A stretch of DNA of 64,000 nt from Vigna angularis (GCF_016808095.1 NC_068971.1:8320501-8384500), one strand, 5' to 3'; positions 37,267 to 49,435 are shown, counted from the stretch's first letter. Numbers and translations: made by a program. Notes: generated by a model not told the origin, from the sequence alone.

Positions 37267-40200
37267 ATGTTTGTTAGTAATTGGAAAATGCCTATTCCGA
37301 CAAACAAAATGAAAGCAGTAGCTTTGTTGGTGAAACGTGTGAAGACAGCAAGGAGCCAATTCCGTGAAAGGGGAAGAGATGAATCATTAGATAGGATTTT
37401 GGAAAAGTTAAGGAGAGAAGTGAACAAGATAAGGAAGTTGTTCGAGAAAGTAAAGAATAACGAAGAAGAACTGCTTCACACTATCAACAGAAAATCACAG
37501 GAGTTATCCATTTCCTCTTAGAATACCCTACAATCACATACGAGGTAAATGGTCAGTACTAGAGCAAAAAGAAATTGTACTAGGTGAAAATAGTTTGAAA
37601 CATCCAAAATTTAAAGGTGGTGCCAGTTATTTAAATTTTGGATCTCAATGGTTGGATAAAAACATCCAAAATTTAAAGGTGCTTCAACTTGGTCGTTGGC
37701 AAGATTCTCCTTCACATCACATTGAAGTAGGGAGTGAACGATTCCTACAGAAGTTGAAGAATCAAAAGAATTTGACCTATTTTAGTCTTCGTGGGATATC
37801 AAGAATATCTAAGCTTCCACCCTCCATTACTGATACGACAGTCAGGGTTCATACAAATTTGATTCAGATAAATAATGCAGTATAGATACTAGGAAGTGAC
37901 TCTTAGATAGTCTCTCAAGACCCATTATTCGCGGTTCAGTTTTAGATCTTTTAACACGAAAAGAGGGGTTTTGATTGTTTTTGTTTTTGAACAGAAAATT
38001 AAATTTCAGTAAAATAAAATTGAAACAGTAAAACCATAAATTGAAGCAGTAAAAACGAAATTTCAAAAACATAAGAATTAAAATTAACAGACAGTAAAAC
38101 TAAATAGCAAAAACAAAATTTTATTAAAACAACAGTACATAAACAAAAATACAGTAAATCAAAAATACAGAACACTGTAAAATCGTGCAAGACAGTAAAA
38201 ACGAACAGTAAAACGCAGACCTCTTCAGATTGCATAGAACAGAAAACTTAAGATTGCTCAGATCAGAAAACATTTCAATAGTGCAAAAATCGTAAATTTC
38301 AAGCAGAAAATAGTTGCAGAAAACTTAAGTTCAGAAAGCAGTAGATTGAAAACAGTAAAACAAAAACGGAAATTTTCACAGCTGAATAGTAAAAACGAAA
38401 TTTAAAGTGCAACAAGATATTAAACAGCAACAAAAAAAATTCAAGATGGCAGACAGCATAAGGCAGAATTTAAATTGCATCAGAAATTTAATAGAAACAG
38501 TAAACGGACCTGGAATTTCAATGCGGAAATTAAGATTTAACTGCAAATTAAACTGAAGAAACAGAAATCAGACCTGGAAGTTGAGCAGTCGAAATTGAAA
38601 TGGAATTGGAAGTTCATCAGCGGAAATGAGTTTAAACTGGAAATTTAACTAGAGTCCATTACAGAAAAGAAGAAATTACAGTACACATCAAACGAGAATT
38701 CTAACAATGGAAATTACAGTAAACACTATCACTGGAAATGGAAAACAAACCCAAACCTCCCCAAAGGGGAGGGGGAAAAAAATGAAAACCAGAACAGAAG
38801 AACAGAAACCTCTATCCTACTCCTACTCCTACTGCCTACTGTCTCTGTCTACTGATGTCCAGCCCCTTTATTGTCTTCAGCTCATGGCATTCTCTGATTC
38901 TGGACGTTGCAAAGTGGACTAAGGGGTCCTCCATTTGTGCTTTTCCAAATAAAAGATGGAAATGTGTTTAATGCTCTTTCACGTGTTGCTTCAGCCGTGC
39001 ACAATAAAACCAAAAATTGTGTTTGGTGACTGCAGCCCCCACATTGTCGTCCATGTGCCTTATTGTTTGCAAGCCAATTATTTTAAAATTCAAGAACACA
39101 CCATCTCTGCAAAGTGCCGTTTTAGTGTTCCATGTCATAATGCACTTCCATTTGCTTCCAACGTGCACACTAACATAACTTCTTTCTTATTTTAATTTTA
39201 TTGAGCCCATGTGGTATGGTATGTATGTGAAGTGCCGTGTGCTTCCAAAATTGCTGCACCATCCATATTCTTCCACACATAGTTTAGTGCTCTCCATATT
39301 AAAGTAACAAGTGTCCTTCATGTGGGTGGCTTCCATGTCATCATCACTTCATTTTATTCTCCATGCCATCTTCCCACTTTCACGTGTTGTGGTTTCAGAA
39401 TTTTGGCATTACCTTCTTTTCTTTTCAAAAAAAAAAATATATATATTTCTCCTAGTACCAATTATTCTTTCCTGACCAAAAATCCACTTACACCCATGTG
39501 CTGCCAATTTCTTTGTGCGTGAGATTCCTTTCTCATTTTCATGTTGTCCATCACGTGCTCATCTGGACATTCACTCATGGGCACCATCCTTTTGCTGCTG
39601 GTCGGAGTTGGAGTTGGAGCTGGACCTGGACCGTGTACATGAAGTGTGTAGATTGCTGCCAGCCTTCCTTGCTTCACCTCCTTCCAGTCGTGAGTGAAAC
39701 TGTTTTCTTTCTCATGAACGTGTGCTGCTCTGTTGGACGGACGTTTCACAGCAGCTGGATAGTGCACTTCTGCATTGCTGGACGGATGTTGAAGGCCTTG
39801 CTTCCCCAGCTGGATAGTCCAACCGAGACTCCTCCAAGCTTGACCGTTTCAAGCTGTTGGACATTCTTGGATGTTGAAGGTCTTCTTGCATTGCTGGAAA
39901 TGTATTGAATGCTTGGATGAAGAATGGATAAGCGTGTGCTTCCAAAGTTGGATCAAGCCAAGACCTTGAGCCTTTCTCTTTGCTGGATTTTTACTGGATG
40001 TGTGACATGCTCAAAATAACTTTGTTGGACTTCTACAAATTAATTTAATGGACCGAAACACCAAAACACCAGTTGGACGTCTCCTCCCAAAAGAAATTAA
40101 TCTACAATTTTATCAAATAATTTCCTAATACAAATAATTAACATAATTCAAATTAGTTAAAATAAGAATTATTGATTAAATTAAGTACAATTAGTAAAAA

Positions 40201-40938
40201 CAGGAAAATTATGGACATTTAAGCACAATTTCCCAATTAAATCCGAATTAAATCCGATACAATAGACTAAGTGTAGTGAATAAAATATCAACTCATCAAT
40301 TACTCTAACTTGAGAGCCTACAAATTCTTGATCAATGAAAAGTCTGACACATCTCATTTTGTCCAGTGTTACTTGTTGGAAGGCATGCCAAAAGGGATTG
40401 AAAAACTCACACAGCTCCAAGTACTGGAGGGATATGCAGTAGGAAATTCTAGAGAGAGTCAAGACAGCATATCAGAGCTTGCAAATTTGAAAAATCTAAG
40501 GCGGCTCAGCATACATATAGGATCTGAGGCTGTGATAGAAGATGGGGAGTTTGAAAGTTGGAGAGGGTTGTCTCTTGAGCATCTAAAAATATCATGGGGT
40601 GTGTCTGAGAACGGGTACAGTGAGAGAATAATTTTGCCTTTGAGATTGAAAAGATTCTTGAAGGCTTTCCAGGGCAGGAAATTCCAGAATGGCTAAAGCC
40701 TAGCAAGCTGCCCGAGGAATGCAAAGAGCTGAAACTAATGGGAGGAAAGCTCAAAAGTTTTAATCATGGAGAAAATTTGGAGTGGCGTCTGGAGATAGTG
40801 CGTATCGGGTACCTTAAGGATTTGAAAGTTGGGTTAGCAAATTTCCCAACGTTGTTTCCTTCGCTTAGCTATGCAGAAATAAAACAAAAATCCAAAACCA
40901 TTGAAATAATGAGTGTTGACAAGAGAAATGGTACATAA
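37267..40938 (+). pseudogene. CC-NBS-LRR disease-resistance pseudogene (RPP13-like 4 type), split by a solo LTR
   Basis: The left part, 37267-37830, starts with a coiled-coil-like N terminus (AVALLVKRVKTARSQF, then REVNKIRKLFEKV). After a stop near 37519 it jumps to LRR sequence (NLKVLQLGRWQDSPSHHIEV, then LTYFSLRGISRISKLPPSI). The P-loop, kinase-2, GLPL and MHD motifs of NB-ARC are all absent, so about 300 or more codons have been deleted. The right part, 40304-40938, continues the LRRs (YLLEGMPKGIEKLTQLQVL, then LEHLKISWG), has frameshifts near 40330-40370 and 40660-40680, and ends at the stop at 40936-40938. A solo LTR (37831-40298) lies between them. The LRR wording matches the RPP13-like protein 4 group of NLR immune receptors. 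It cannot make a functional receptor. Confidence 0.85.
37831..40298 (-). mobile_element. Solo LTR (2468 bp), TSD attac, inserted in the NLR pseudogene
   Basis: The segment begins TGATACGACAG and ends GACTCATCA and is flanked by exact attac copies (37826-37830 and 40299-40303). It is homologous along its length to the solo LTR at 51742-54593, with matching starts, a shared TCAGTTTTAGATCTT phrase, a shared poly-purine GGGGAGGGGGAAAA segment and matching ends. A TATA-like ACAATAAAGG on the minus strand near 38868 suggests minus-strand orientation. It has no coding domain; frames such as 39498-39908 are not genes. Confidence 0.88.
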
Positions 40939-41121
40939 TTGATTTTTCGTCTAAAGAGCACGGCCATTTAAACAAGTGTAATGGTGGATATATTGAGATT
41001 AAAATACACTTCTTCCAGTAATCTTAAAACAATGAATTAATAGACCTTTATATAATATTTTATTTTCTAATTTGTATCAAACGTGAGACTTAAACTCACA
41101 ATCATTAATTGTATTTCTAAT
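40939..41121. other. Short spacer between the NLR pseudogene and the Copia element
   Basis: The former 3' flank of the resistance gene; no feature seen. Confidence 0.5.
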
Positions 41122-43325
41122 TGTTGGATAAACATAAATGGGTCCCACACCCTAAATTAAGGGTCAATGCTTTTCCATGTTTTGCTCCATGGTTTACTCC
41201 ATGTTTTACTCCATGCTTTACTCCATGTTTTAAGTTTTGTTGTTTTGGTATTTTGTGTGAAGCCCTTCTATAAAAGGGTGGAAGCAAAGAAGTGAAGACA
41301 CACCAACATAGAAGCAAAAACACAATCCATCGTGAGAGAAGTGAAGCCACGGTGAAGGAGAAGAAAAATAGAGAGAGTATGAGTGTGAGAGTTTTGTGTA
41401 CCATCCGAGAGAGTTGGGACACGTTGGTGGTCACTCTCAGTAACTCAGCACCAGATGGAAAACTCAGTCTGGATAACATCACAGACAGTTTACTGAATGA
41501 AGAATCCAGAAGGACAGAAAGGGGATCGAGTGGTCACTCAGAAGCCAATGTTGTTGAGAATAGAGGAAGGAGTGAAAATAGAAGCAAAGGAAAACGTGAA
41601 AAGTCACGAGGAAGATTCAAGTCTCGTTCCAAAGGTCTGACATGCTTTTATTGTGGAAAAGATGGTCACAAGAAGCCAGAATGTAGATTCCTGAAGAGAG
41701 ATAAGAAGAATGGAACTGTACACCCTGATATGGTAGATCCCAAAAAGAAGTTGGAGGAAAAGACCACAACAGCGATAGTATCAAATGATGAGAATGTGTT
41801 CCTTATGACTGAGGTAAACTATCTAAATATTGCTTTTGATGATTGCACTTGGATAGTAGATACCGGAGCATCTTTCCATGTTACTCCTCATGAGGAATTC
41901 TTCTCATCCTATCAAAAAGGAGACTTTGGAACAGTGAAGATGGGAAATCATGTCACAAGCAAAATTGTGGGCATAGGAGAAGTGACTTTGACGACAGAAA
42001 ATGGAAACAAACTTGTGCTGAAGGAGGTAAGACATGTACCAGAGATACGTCTAAACCTTATCTCAGTCGGTAAGCTAGATGATGCTAGAATGAACAACCA
42101 ATTCAGTGATGGAAGATGGAAACTCTGTCAAGGAAGCATGGTTGTTGCTCGAGGCAAGAAGGAAGGCTCCTTGTACTGCATGCAAGGAAAAATATACAAA
42201 GGAGAGATGAATGTTGCTCAAGAAGAAAGTAAGGAGTTGTGGCATAAAAGACTGGGCCACATGAGCGAGAAGGGATTAGAGATCCTCGCAAAAGATCATC
42301 TCCAAAGTATAAAAGGACAACCACTTGAATTATGTGAAGACTGCCTAGCAGGTAAGCAGCACAGAGTATCTTTCCATAAATCTGATAATAGAAGTAGAAG
42401 AGAGCATATTTTGGATCTTGTGTATTCAGATGTCTGTTCAACATCTGAAAAGTCCCTTGGTGGAGCTCAATATTTTGTTACCTTCATTGATGACCACTCC
42501 AGAAAATTGTGGGTCTATCCATAGAAGAGAAAAGATGAAGTTCTACGAATCTTCAAGGAGTTTCACGCATCAGTTGAACGTGAAACTGGTAGAAAGTTGA
42601 AATGTCTGAGAAGTGATAATGGTGGAGAGTATAGAGGTCCATTTGAGCACTATTGCAAGACTCATGGGATCAAACATGAGAAAGTACCTCCCAAGACACC
42701 TCAGATGAATGGTGTAGCTGAAAGATTCAACAGAACGATTGCCGAGAAGGTCAGAAGCATGTTGTCTCACGCAAAACTTCCCAAGACATTATGGGGGGAG
42801 GCAGTGCTAACAGCAACTCAATTGATCAACTTATCACCATCAAGACCATTGAATGGTAAGATCCCAGAAGAAGTATGGTCTGGTAAAAAGGCCTCATATC
42901 GCAACTTGAAAGTCTTCGGATGTAAGGCATCAGTTCACATTCCGAAAGATGAAAGAGCAAAGCTCGATGCTAAGGCGAAAGAGTGCATATACCTTGGTTC
43001 TCCAAGAGATGAATTTGGTTTCAGATTATGGGATCCTGCAAACAGAAAGATTGTTCGAAGCAGAGATGTGGTGTTCTTTGAAGTTCAGACGATCCAAGAC
43101 ATCAAGAGAGTGGATAAACCAACACTTAAGGTGATAAGTGATCAAAGCCCTATTGTGATGAACAACTCAGGGGGAGAAACTCATCAAGCCAAACCAGAGT
43201 TACAACTTGATGAAATGGCTGAAGAAGCAGATCAACCTAATCTGACGGAAGAAGATCAACCAATTGAGGATGCTCCTCAAGAACCCCAATTGAGACGATC
43301 AACAAGGCAGAAACTGTTAGCAAAA
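41122..43325 (+). mobile_element. Tnt1-like Ty1/copia element, internally deleted and truncated
   Basis: A TGTTGGATAA start at 41122 and a TATAAAAGGG promoter near 41269 mark a 5' LTR. At about 41405 the LTR passes directly into mid-gag sequence, so the PBS and the gag N terminus are deleted. The reading frame runs through protease and integrase and stops abruptly at about 43325, where a Sirevirus LTR begins. RT, RNase H and the 3' LTR are missing and are predicted to lie on the far side of the nested insertions. A minisatellite of about 16 bp (ttttactccatg units, 41180-41232) lies in the LTR. Confidence 0.8.
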
Positions 43326-43328
43326 TGA
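41292..43328 (+). pseudogene. Copia gag-protease-integrase fragment with in-frame stop
   Basis: One reading frame interrupted by a TAG at 42522-42524. From N to C: residual gag (ESWDTLVVTLSNSAPDGKLS), a zinc knuckle CFYCGKDGHKKPEC near 41640, a protease DTGASFHV near 41860, a pre-integrase LWHKRLGHMSEKGLE near 42240, and an integrase core with the SDVCS, TFIDDHSRK and LRSDNGGEYRGPF segments. The integrase is followed by a conserved tail ending RRSTRQK. The first codons (before about residue 40) are translated LTR, not gag. The TAG falls inside integrase and the RT half is absent, so the product is dead. Confidence 0.85.
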
Positions 43329-44576
43329 TGAAGATGAAGTTTTGATGATGTCCTAATCAAGTCAAGAACAATCAAGACTCATGAAGAATGATCTTTGTAG
43401 ACTTGAAATATTTTGGTATAATTGTATGAACATAGGAAAATTAGTAGTTTCATGTATGTATTCAAAAGTGATGTAAAAATAAATCATAAGCAAAATGATG
43501 AAGATGAAGTTTTGATGATGTCCAAATCAAGTCAAGAACAATCAAGACTCATGAAGAATGATCTTTGTAGACTTGAAATATTTTGGTATAATTGTATGAA
43601 CATAGGAAAATTAGTAGTTTCATGTATGTATTCAAAAGTGATGTAAAAATAAATCATAAGCAAAATTCTGTGCAGTGTTAATCGATTAACAGAGGATGTT
43701 AATCGATTAACGTTAATCGATTAACAAGGGCTGTTAATCGATTGTTCCAGTGCGCCATGAAGAAGCCCAGCAGTGCAGTGCTAATCGATTAACAGAGGGT
43801 GTTAATCGATTAGCGTTAATCGATTAACAAGGGCTGTTAATCGATTAACAAGGTGAACGTTTGAAAAACTAGCCGTTTTTAGAGCCGTTGAAGTATCCGT
43901 TGGGTTGTTAATCGATTAACCACTGTAGCTAATCGATTAACACAGTCAGAAAGTCTAAAAGCGAAAATGGAGGAGCCTTTGGATGAGTCTATAAATAGAC
44001 TCTCATTTTCTCTCAACAAAGACTCTTCCCTTGTGCTCAAATACTCTGAAACTCTTGAGAATTGTGTGCTCTTGCTCAGCTAAGGAAACTCTGTCTGTAG
44101 AGTTGGTGAAATACTGCTACGGTGATAAAGGAATAGCTGGTTCATCCTTGGTGTATCTAAGGAAGTGTTTGGAAGAGGAATTCATCCTTCGTGAAGTATT
44201 CGGAGGAAGTGTTTCATCCTTTGTGAAGATTCAAAGGAGGTGTTGTTTCATCTCTTGTGGCTTCAAGAGAGGTGTTTTCTAAACTTTTACAAATTGTATC
44301 TGTGTGATTGTAGTTTGTAATAGTTTTGTGATTAGTGAAGTGTTTATCTTGTTTTTGAGATAAGCGACTGGACGTAGGATTGGTAAGATCCGAACCAGGA
44401 TAAAATCAACTGTGCAAATTTCTCTCAACCTTACTCTATTTTATTGTCTTTATTATTTGCTAAGTAAGTTTAATTGAGTAGAAATTTTTAAGGCACACGA
44501 ATTTAGTAAGAACCAATTCACCCCCCCTCTTGGTTTGTTATCCCACGCTAACAATTCCGCTGCAGCCGCTCTGACA
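43326..44576 (+). repeat. Sirevirus 5' LTR with duplicated 170-bp start
   Basis: Begins TGATGAAGATGAAG and ends CTCTGACA, two bases before the PBS. The first 170 bp (43326-43495) are repeated almost exactly at 43496-43665. The sequence agcaaaat lies at both junctions, so slippage or unequal exchange at that microhomology can explain the duplication. A palindrome array (43677-43942) and a TATA box (TATAAATA, 43990-43997) follow. The frame at 44031-44282 is not a gene. Confidence 0.82.
43677..43942. repeat. GTTAATCGATTAAC palindrome array in the LTR U3
   Basis: About ten full or near-full copies of the 14-bp perfect palindrome GTTAATCGATTAAC, in two similar clusters plus two outliers, upstream of the TATA box. 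Position and repetition suggest binding sites for a dimeric plant transcription factor; that is inference. Confidence 0.9.
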
Positions 44577-44578
44577 AT

Positions 44579-44590
44579 TGGTATCAGAGC
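44579..44590 (+). promoter_or_regulatory. Primer binding site (initiator-Met tRNA type)
   Basis: TGGTATCAGAGC, the standard plant copia PBS complementary to initiator tRNA-Met, two bases after the LTR end at 44576. Confidence 0.93.
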
Positions 44591-44610
44591 TTGCTTTGAT
44601 AGTCATTCAA

Positions 44611-46311
44611 ATGGCGGGATCACATCAAACCTTTGCAGAGGGTGCTTCTATCAATATACCACCACTATTCACAGGTGAAAATTACGCATTCTGGAAGGTA
44701 AGAATGCAAATTTTTATGGAATCTATTGATATAGATATTTGGGATGCTGTTGTATCTGGTCCTTTTGTTCCAATTAACAATATGCAGGAACCAAAGCCCC
44801 GTGACCAATGGACTGCTGAAGATAAGAGAAAATTTGGTAATGATGTAAAAGCTCGTAATATTATTTCATCTGCTCTAACTGTTGACGAGTTTTACAGGAT
44901 TTCTATTTGTAAAACTGCACAAGATATGTGGGAAGTACTTAGAGTAACCCATGAAGGTACAAATGATGTAAAGAGAGCCAGAAAGAATACCTTAATCCAG
45001 GAATACGAGATGTTCAGAATGAAGCAAGGGGAAACAATAGTTGATGTTCAAAAACGCTTCACCAACATTGTTAATCATCTCATTGGACTGGGTAAGTCAT
45101 TTGATACTGATGAACTTAACATTAAAATCTTGAAATCTTTAGACAGGTCTTGGCAACCAAAAGTGACGGCAATTTCTGAGTCACAAAATCTCAACACAAT
45201 GACCATGGCTACATTATTTGGAAAGTTGAGGGAACATGAACTAGATCTTGGAAGACTTGATGAAGAAGAAGCAAAAGCCAAAAACAACAAGAAGAGTTTG
45301 GCATTAAAGTCGGAGGTTGAAAGAAACAAAGGTAAATCAGAAGATGAAGACTCAGACGAAGAAGAAAATTTAAGTCTCATGATCAAAAGGTTAAACAGGT
45401 TCATGAAGTCTAAAGGTAAAGGAAGATTTAGGTACGAAAAGAAAGATAATCAAGCATCTTCCTCAAATTACCGATGTTATGGCTGTGGAGAAAAGGGGCA
45501 TCTAAAAGCAGACTGCCCAAATCAAAAGAAGGGTGAAGACAAGAAGGAGAAAAGATTCTTCAAGAAAAAGAAGGCCTACATTGCCTGGGAAGACGACAAT
45601 GAGACCATTTCAGATTCAAGCGACTCAGATGAAGAAGCAAATATCTGTTTGATGGCAGATGATGATAACGTCAGCCAAGTAAGTAGTTCACACTATTCTG
45701 ATAATGATAGTCATATGGATGAAGATGAACTGCATGATACTTATGCTGCTTTATTAGTAGAATCTGAAAAATTAGATATAGCTCATAAGAAATTGAAAAA
45801 GGACTTCAAAAAGTTAAAATTGAATTTTGAAAATATTCTTGAAGAAAATGAAAATTTGAAAATTACTTCTGAAAACTTCTCTAAAATAAATGATAATTTG
45901 AAAACTGAATTTACAAATTTATCTGAAGAAAACAGAAGTTTGAAAAATAAATTTTTATATCAAGCGGAAGAAATTAGAAATTTAAAAAGTAAAGTTTTAA
46001 ATTATGAAAAAGAAAAATATATTGCTAAAAATGAATGTGAATCTTGCATAAAATTCAAATATTTTTCTGAAAATACAACCACTGGAGAATGTAGTAAAAC
46101 TAATGAAAATAAGGTTGTTAAAAATAAGTATGTTTCTAAAATTAAACATAATCATAGAACTCGTAGAACTTGGGTACAAAAAGGAACAACTTATAGGAAC
46201 ACAAATGTTGCATCATGCTTTTATTGTATGAAAAAGGGTCATACATCTAACAAATGTAAAATTAAGCATTATGGTGTTCCAAGTGGTAGATATGCTTGGG
46301 TTGTAAAATGA
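44611..46311 (+). CDS. Sirevirus gag (nucleocapsid polyprotein)
   Basis: 567 codons from MAGSHQTF, chosen because it follows the PBS leader; an upstream in-frame ATG at 44578 overlaps the PBS and is unlikely. The N-terminal part has the copia gag pattern (PPLFTGENYAFWKVRM; later EYEMFRMKQGETI and LNTMTMATLFGKLREHEL). A zinc knuckle CYGCGEKGHLKADC lies about two-fifths to halfway along and a second, CFYCMKKGHTSNKC, close to the end. Between them are acidic stretches and a long Leu/Lys/Glu/Asn coiled coil. Two knuckles and a long coiled coil are typical of Sirevirus gag. The frame is intact. It would package element RNA in cytoplasmic particles. Confidence 0.88.
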   Translation: MAGSHQTFAEGASINIPPLFTGENYAFWKVRMQIFMESIDIDIWDAVVSGPFVPINNMQEPKPRDQWTAEDKRKFGNDVKARNIISSALTVDEFYRISICKTAQDMWEVLRVTHEGTNDVKRARKNTLIQEYEMFRMKQGETIVDVQKRFTNIVNHLIGLGKSFDTDELNIKILKSLDRSWQPKVTAISESQNLNTMTMATLFGKLREHELDLGRLDEEEAKAKNNKKSLALKSEVERNKGKSEDEDSDEEENLSLMIKRLNRFMKSKGKGRFRYEKKDNQASSSNYRCYGCGEKGHLKADCPNQKKGEDKKEKRFFKKKKAYIAWEDDNETISDSSDSDEEANICLMADDDNVSQVSSSHYSDNDSHMDEDELHDTYAALLVESEKLDIAHKKLKKDFKKLKLNFENILEENENLKITSENFSKINDNLKTEFTNLSEENRSLKNKFLYQAEEIRNLKSKVLNYEKEKYIAKNECESCIKFKYFSENTTTGECSKTNENKVVKNKYVSKIKHNHRTRRTWVQKGTTYRNTNVASCFYCMKKGHTSNKCKIKHYGVPSGRYAWVVK

Positions 46312-46389
46312 TTTTAATCTTTTCAAATCTAACCCAAAGGACCCATACAAAGTAGTTGGGTACCTAAATAGCTTGTTCTTTTTATGTTG

Positions 46390-49389
46390 TAGGAATTATC
46401 AAAACCAAGGAAGTATATGTGGTGTCTTGACAGTGGATGTTCAAAACACATGACCGGAGATAAAAAGAAATTTACAAGCTTCCGGAAAAAGGAATGAGGC
46501 TTTGTCACCTATGGTGATAACAACAAAGGAAAAATCCTTGGAATTGGAGATATTGGAAGTGAAGATACCTTGATGATCAAAGACGTGCTATATGTGGAAG
46601 GATTAAAGCATAACTTAATTAGCATTAGTCAATTATGCGATAAAGGATTCAAGGTAACCTTCGAACAAAATTCTTGCACTATTTATAAAAATGATTCTTC
46701 TGAAATTGCTTTGAAAGGAATTAGGCATAACAATATTTATTTGATTGATTTAGAAAATACATCAAATAGGAATATTTCATGTTTAGTAGTAAAAGAAGAA
46801 AATCCATGGTTATGGCATAAAAGAGCTGCACATATTCATATGCAACAATTGAATAAACTCATTTCTAAAGACTTAGTAATTGGTTTACCAAAACTAAAAT
46901 ATGTGAAAAATAAATTGTGTGATGCATGTCAAAAGGGAAAACAAGTGAAATCATCTTTTCATTCAAAAAATGTTGTTTCTAGTTTAAAACCCTTAGAACT
47001 TTTGCACATGGATTTATTTGGTCCCTCTAGGATAAAAAGTTTTGGAGGAAATTATTATGCTTTAGTTATTGTGGATGATTATTCAAGATATACTTGGACT
47101 TTCTTTCTTACTCTTAAAAGTGAAGCTTTCAAAGAATTTAAAAAGTTTGCAAATTTAGTTCAAAATGAAAAGGACTTGAAAATAAAGACTATTAGAAGTG
47201 ACCATGGAGGTGAATTTCAAAATGAATCTTTTGAAACTTTTTGTGAAGAATATGGCATTTCTCATAATTTTTCTGCACCTAGAACTCCTCAACAAAATGG
47301 AGTTGTAGAAAGAAAGAATAGATCCTTAGAGGAACTTGCTAGAACTATGTTAAATGAATATAGTGTTCCTAAACAATTTTGGGCTGATGCTGTGAGTACT
47401 GCATGTTATGTATTGAATAGAATGCTTATTAGGCCTATTTTGAAATGTACTCCTTATGAACTTTTTAAAGGTAGAAAACCAAATGTTTCACATTTAAGAA
47501 TTTTTGGATGCAAATGTTTTGTCTTAAATAATGGAAAACAAAATTTAGGAAAATTTGATTCCAAATAATGGAAAACACTTGAAATAGAAGAATCTGTGCA
47601 TGTTGTCTTTGATGAAATTGTGGACCTTGAGGTAAAACCTCTTGAGTCAGATGAATCAGATGCAGGTGAAAATGAAGACTTGCAAAAGACAACCAATGAA
47701 GAGAAAATGAATAATCCTCAAGATGATGAAGATCTAAACAAAATATGGCAACAACCTAGAGGATTATCATTGGACAACATCATTGGCGACATATCAAAAG
47801 GGGTAAACACTAGAAGAAATTTAGTTAATTTTTGTATGAATGTAGCTTTTATGTCGCAGATTGAACCTAAGAACATTAAGGAATCTCTTCAAGATGAACA
47901 ATGGTGTATAGCAATGCAAGAAGAACTCAACCAGTTTGAAAGAAATCAAGTTTGGGAATTGATTCCTAGAAAAGATACTCATCAAGTAATTGGAACAAAA
48001 TGGGTATTCAGAAACAAACTGGATGAAGATGGAAACATCACCAAGAATAAAGCTAGGCTTGTGGCTCAAGGATATAGTCAAGAAGAAGGTATAGATTATG
48101 ATGAGACATATGCTCCAGTTGCCAGGTTAGAGGCAATACGTCTACTTCTTGCTTATGCATCTATAATGAAATTTAAATTATTTCAAATGGATGTTAAAAG
48201 TGCATTTCTAAATGGTTTTATAAAAGAAGATGTGTATGTTGAACAACCACCCGGTTTTGAAGATTTTAAATTTCCAAATCACGTCTATAAATTAAAGAAA
48301 GCACTTTATGGTTTAAAACAAGCACTTAGATCTTGGTATGAAAGACTTAGCAATTTTCTGTTGGAAAATGATTTTAATAGAGGAAAAGTTGATTCCACTT
48401 TGTTTATTAAAAGAGTCGGAAAACATATTTTGATTATTCAAGTATATGTTGATGATATCATCTTTGGATCAACTAATAAATCTCTTTGTGAGGAATTTGC
48501 TAAGACTATGCAGGGTGAATTTGAAATGTCTATGATGGGAGAATTAACATTCTTCCTTGGTCTTCAAATTAAGCAAATGAAAGAAGGTACGTTCATTTCT
48601 CAAACTAAGTATTGTAAAGAAATTCTTAAGAAGTTTGAAATGGACAATGCAAAGGAAGCATCTACACCTATGGGAACCTCTTGCTATCTTGACAAAGATG
48701 AGTCAGGTAAAGAGGTAAATCAAACTAAATATAGATGTATGATAGGTTCTCTGTTATATCTCACTGCTAGTAGACCAGATATTATGCAAAGTGTCTGTGT
48801 GTGTGCTAGGTATCAATCTAGTCCTAGAGAATCTCACCTTACTGTAGTTAAAAGAATATTGAAATATCTTAAGGGAACTGCATCCTTTGGTTTATGGTAT
48901 CCATCTGGAACGGAACCTAGTCTTGTAGGATTTTCAGATGCTGATTATGGAGGTTGTAAGATAGATAGGAAAAGCACTAGTGGAACATGTCATCTTCTAG
49001 GTAGTTCATTAGTTTCTTGGCATTCTAAGAAACAAGCCTGTGTAGCCTTATCTACCACTGAGGCTGAATATATTGCTGCGGGAAATTGTTGTGCGCAAAT
49101 TTTATGGATGAAACAGCAATTAGAAGATTATGACATTCATTTAGATCATATACCACTTAAGTGTGATAATACAAGTGCAATAAACCTTACAAAGAATCCC
49201 ATAATGCACTCTAGAACCAAGCACATTGAGATTAGGCATCACTTTCTTAGAGATCATGTGCAAAAAGGAGATTGTGAAATAGAATATATTGATACCCAAC
49301 ATCAATTAGCTGATATTTTCACCAAAGCATTGCCTAAAGATAGATTCTATGAGCTTAGAAGAGACTTAGGGATATTGAAAACATGTTAA
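46390..49389 (+). pseudogene. Sirevirus pol (protease, integrase, RT, RNase H) with two in-frame stops
   Basis: One continuous frame broken by TGA at 46495-46497 and TAA at 47566-47568. Order: protease DSGCSKHMTGD (about 46430), pre-integrase WHKRAAHIHMQQL, integrase core (HMDLFG, VDDYSRYTW, RSDHGGEFQNE), then a short deletion at the second stop that removes part of the integrase tail. RT follows with WVFRNKLDEDG, QMDVKSAFLNG and catalytic YVDDIIFG near 48450. RNase H has GFSDADYGGCKIDRKSTSG, STTEAEYIA and KHIEIRHHFLRD. RT and RNase H look intact, but the two stops prevent a full polyprotein. A repeated aaataatggaaaaca at 47526 and 47563 may mark the deletion mechanism. Confidence 0.88.
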
Positions 49390-49435
49390 AAATTGAAACT
49401 AAGAACAATTTGCTGATTTTCGGAAATCAGCGTCA

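Noticed and set aside
37876..40298. Solo LTR starting at TGCAGTATAG (37876)
   Set aside because: Homology to the 51742 copy extends further left, and only the start at 37831 gives matching attac target copies.
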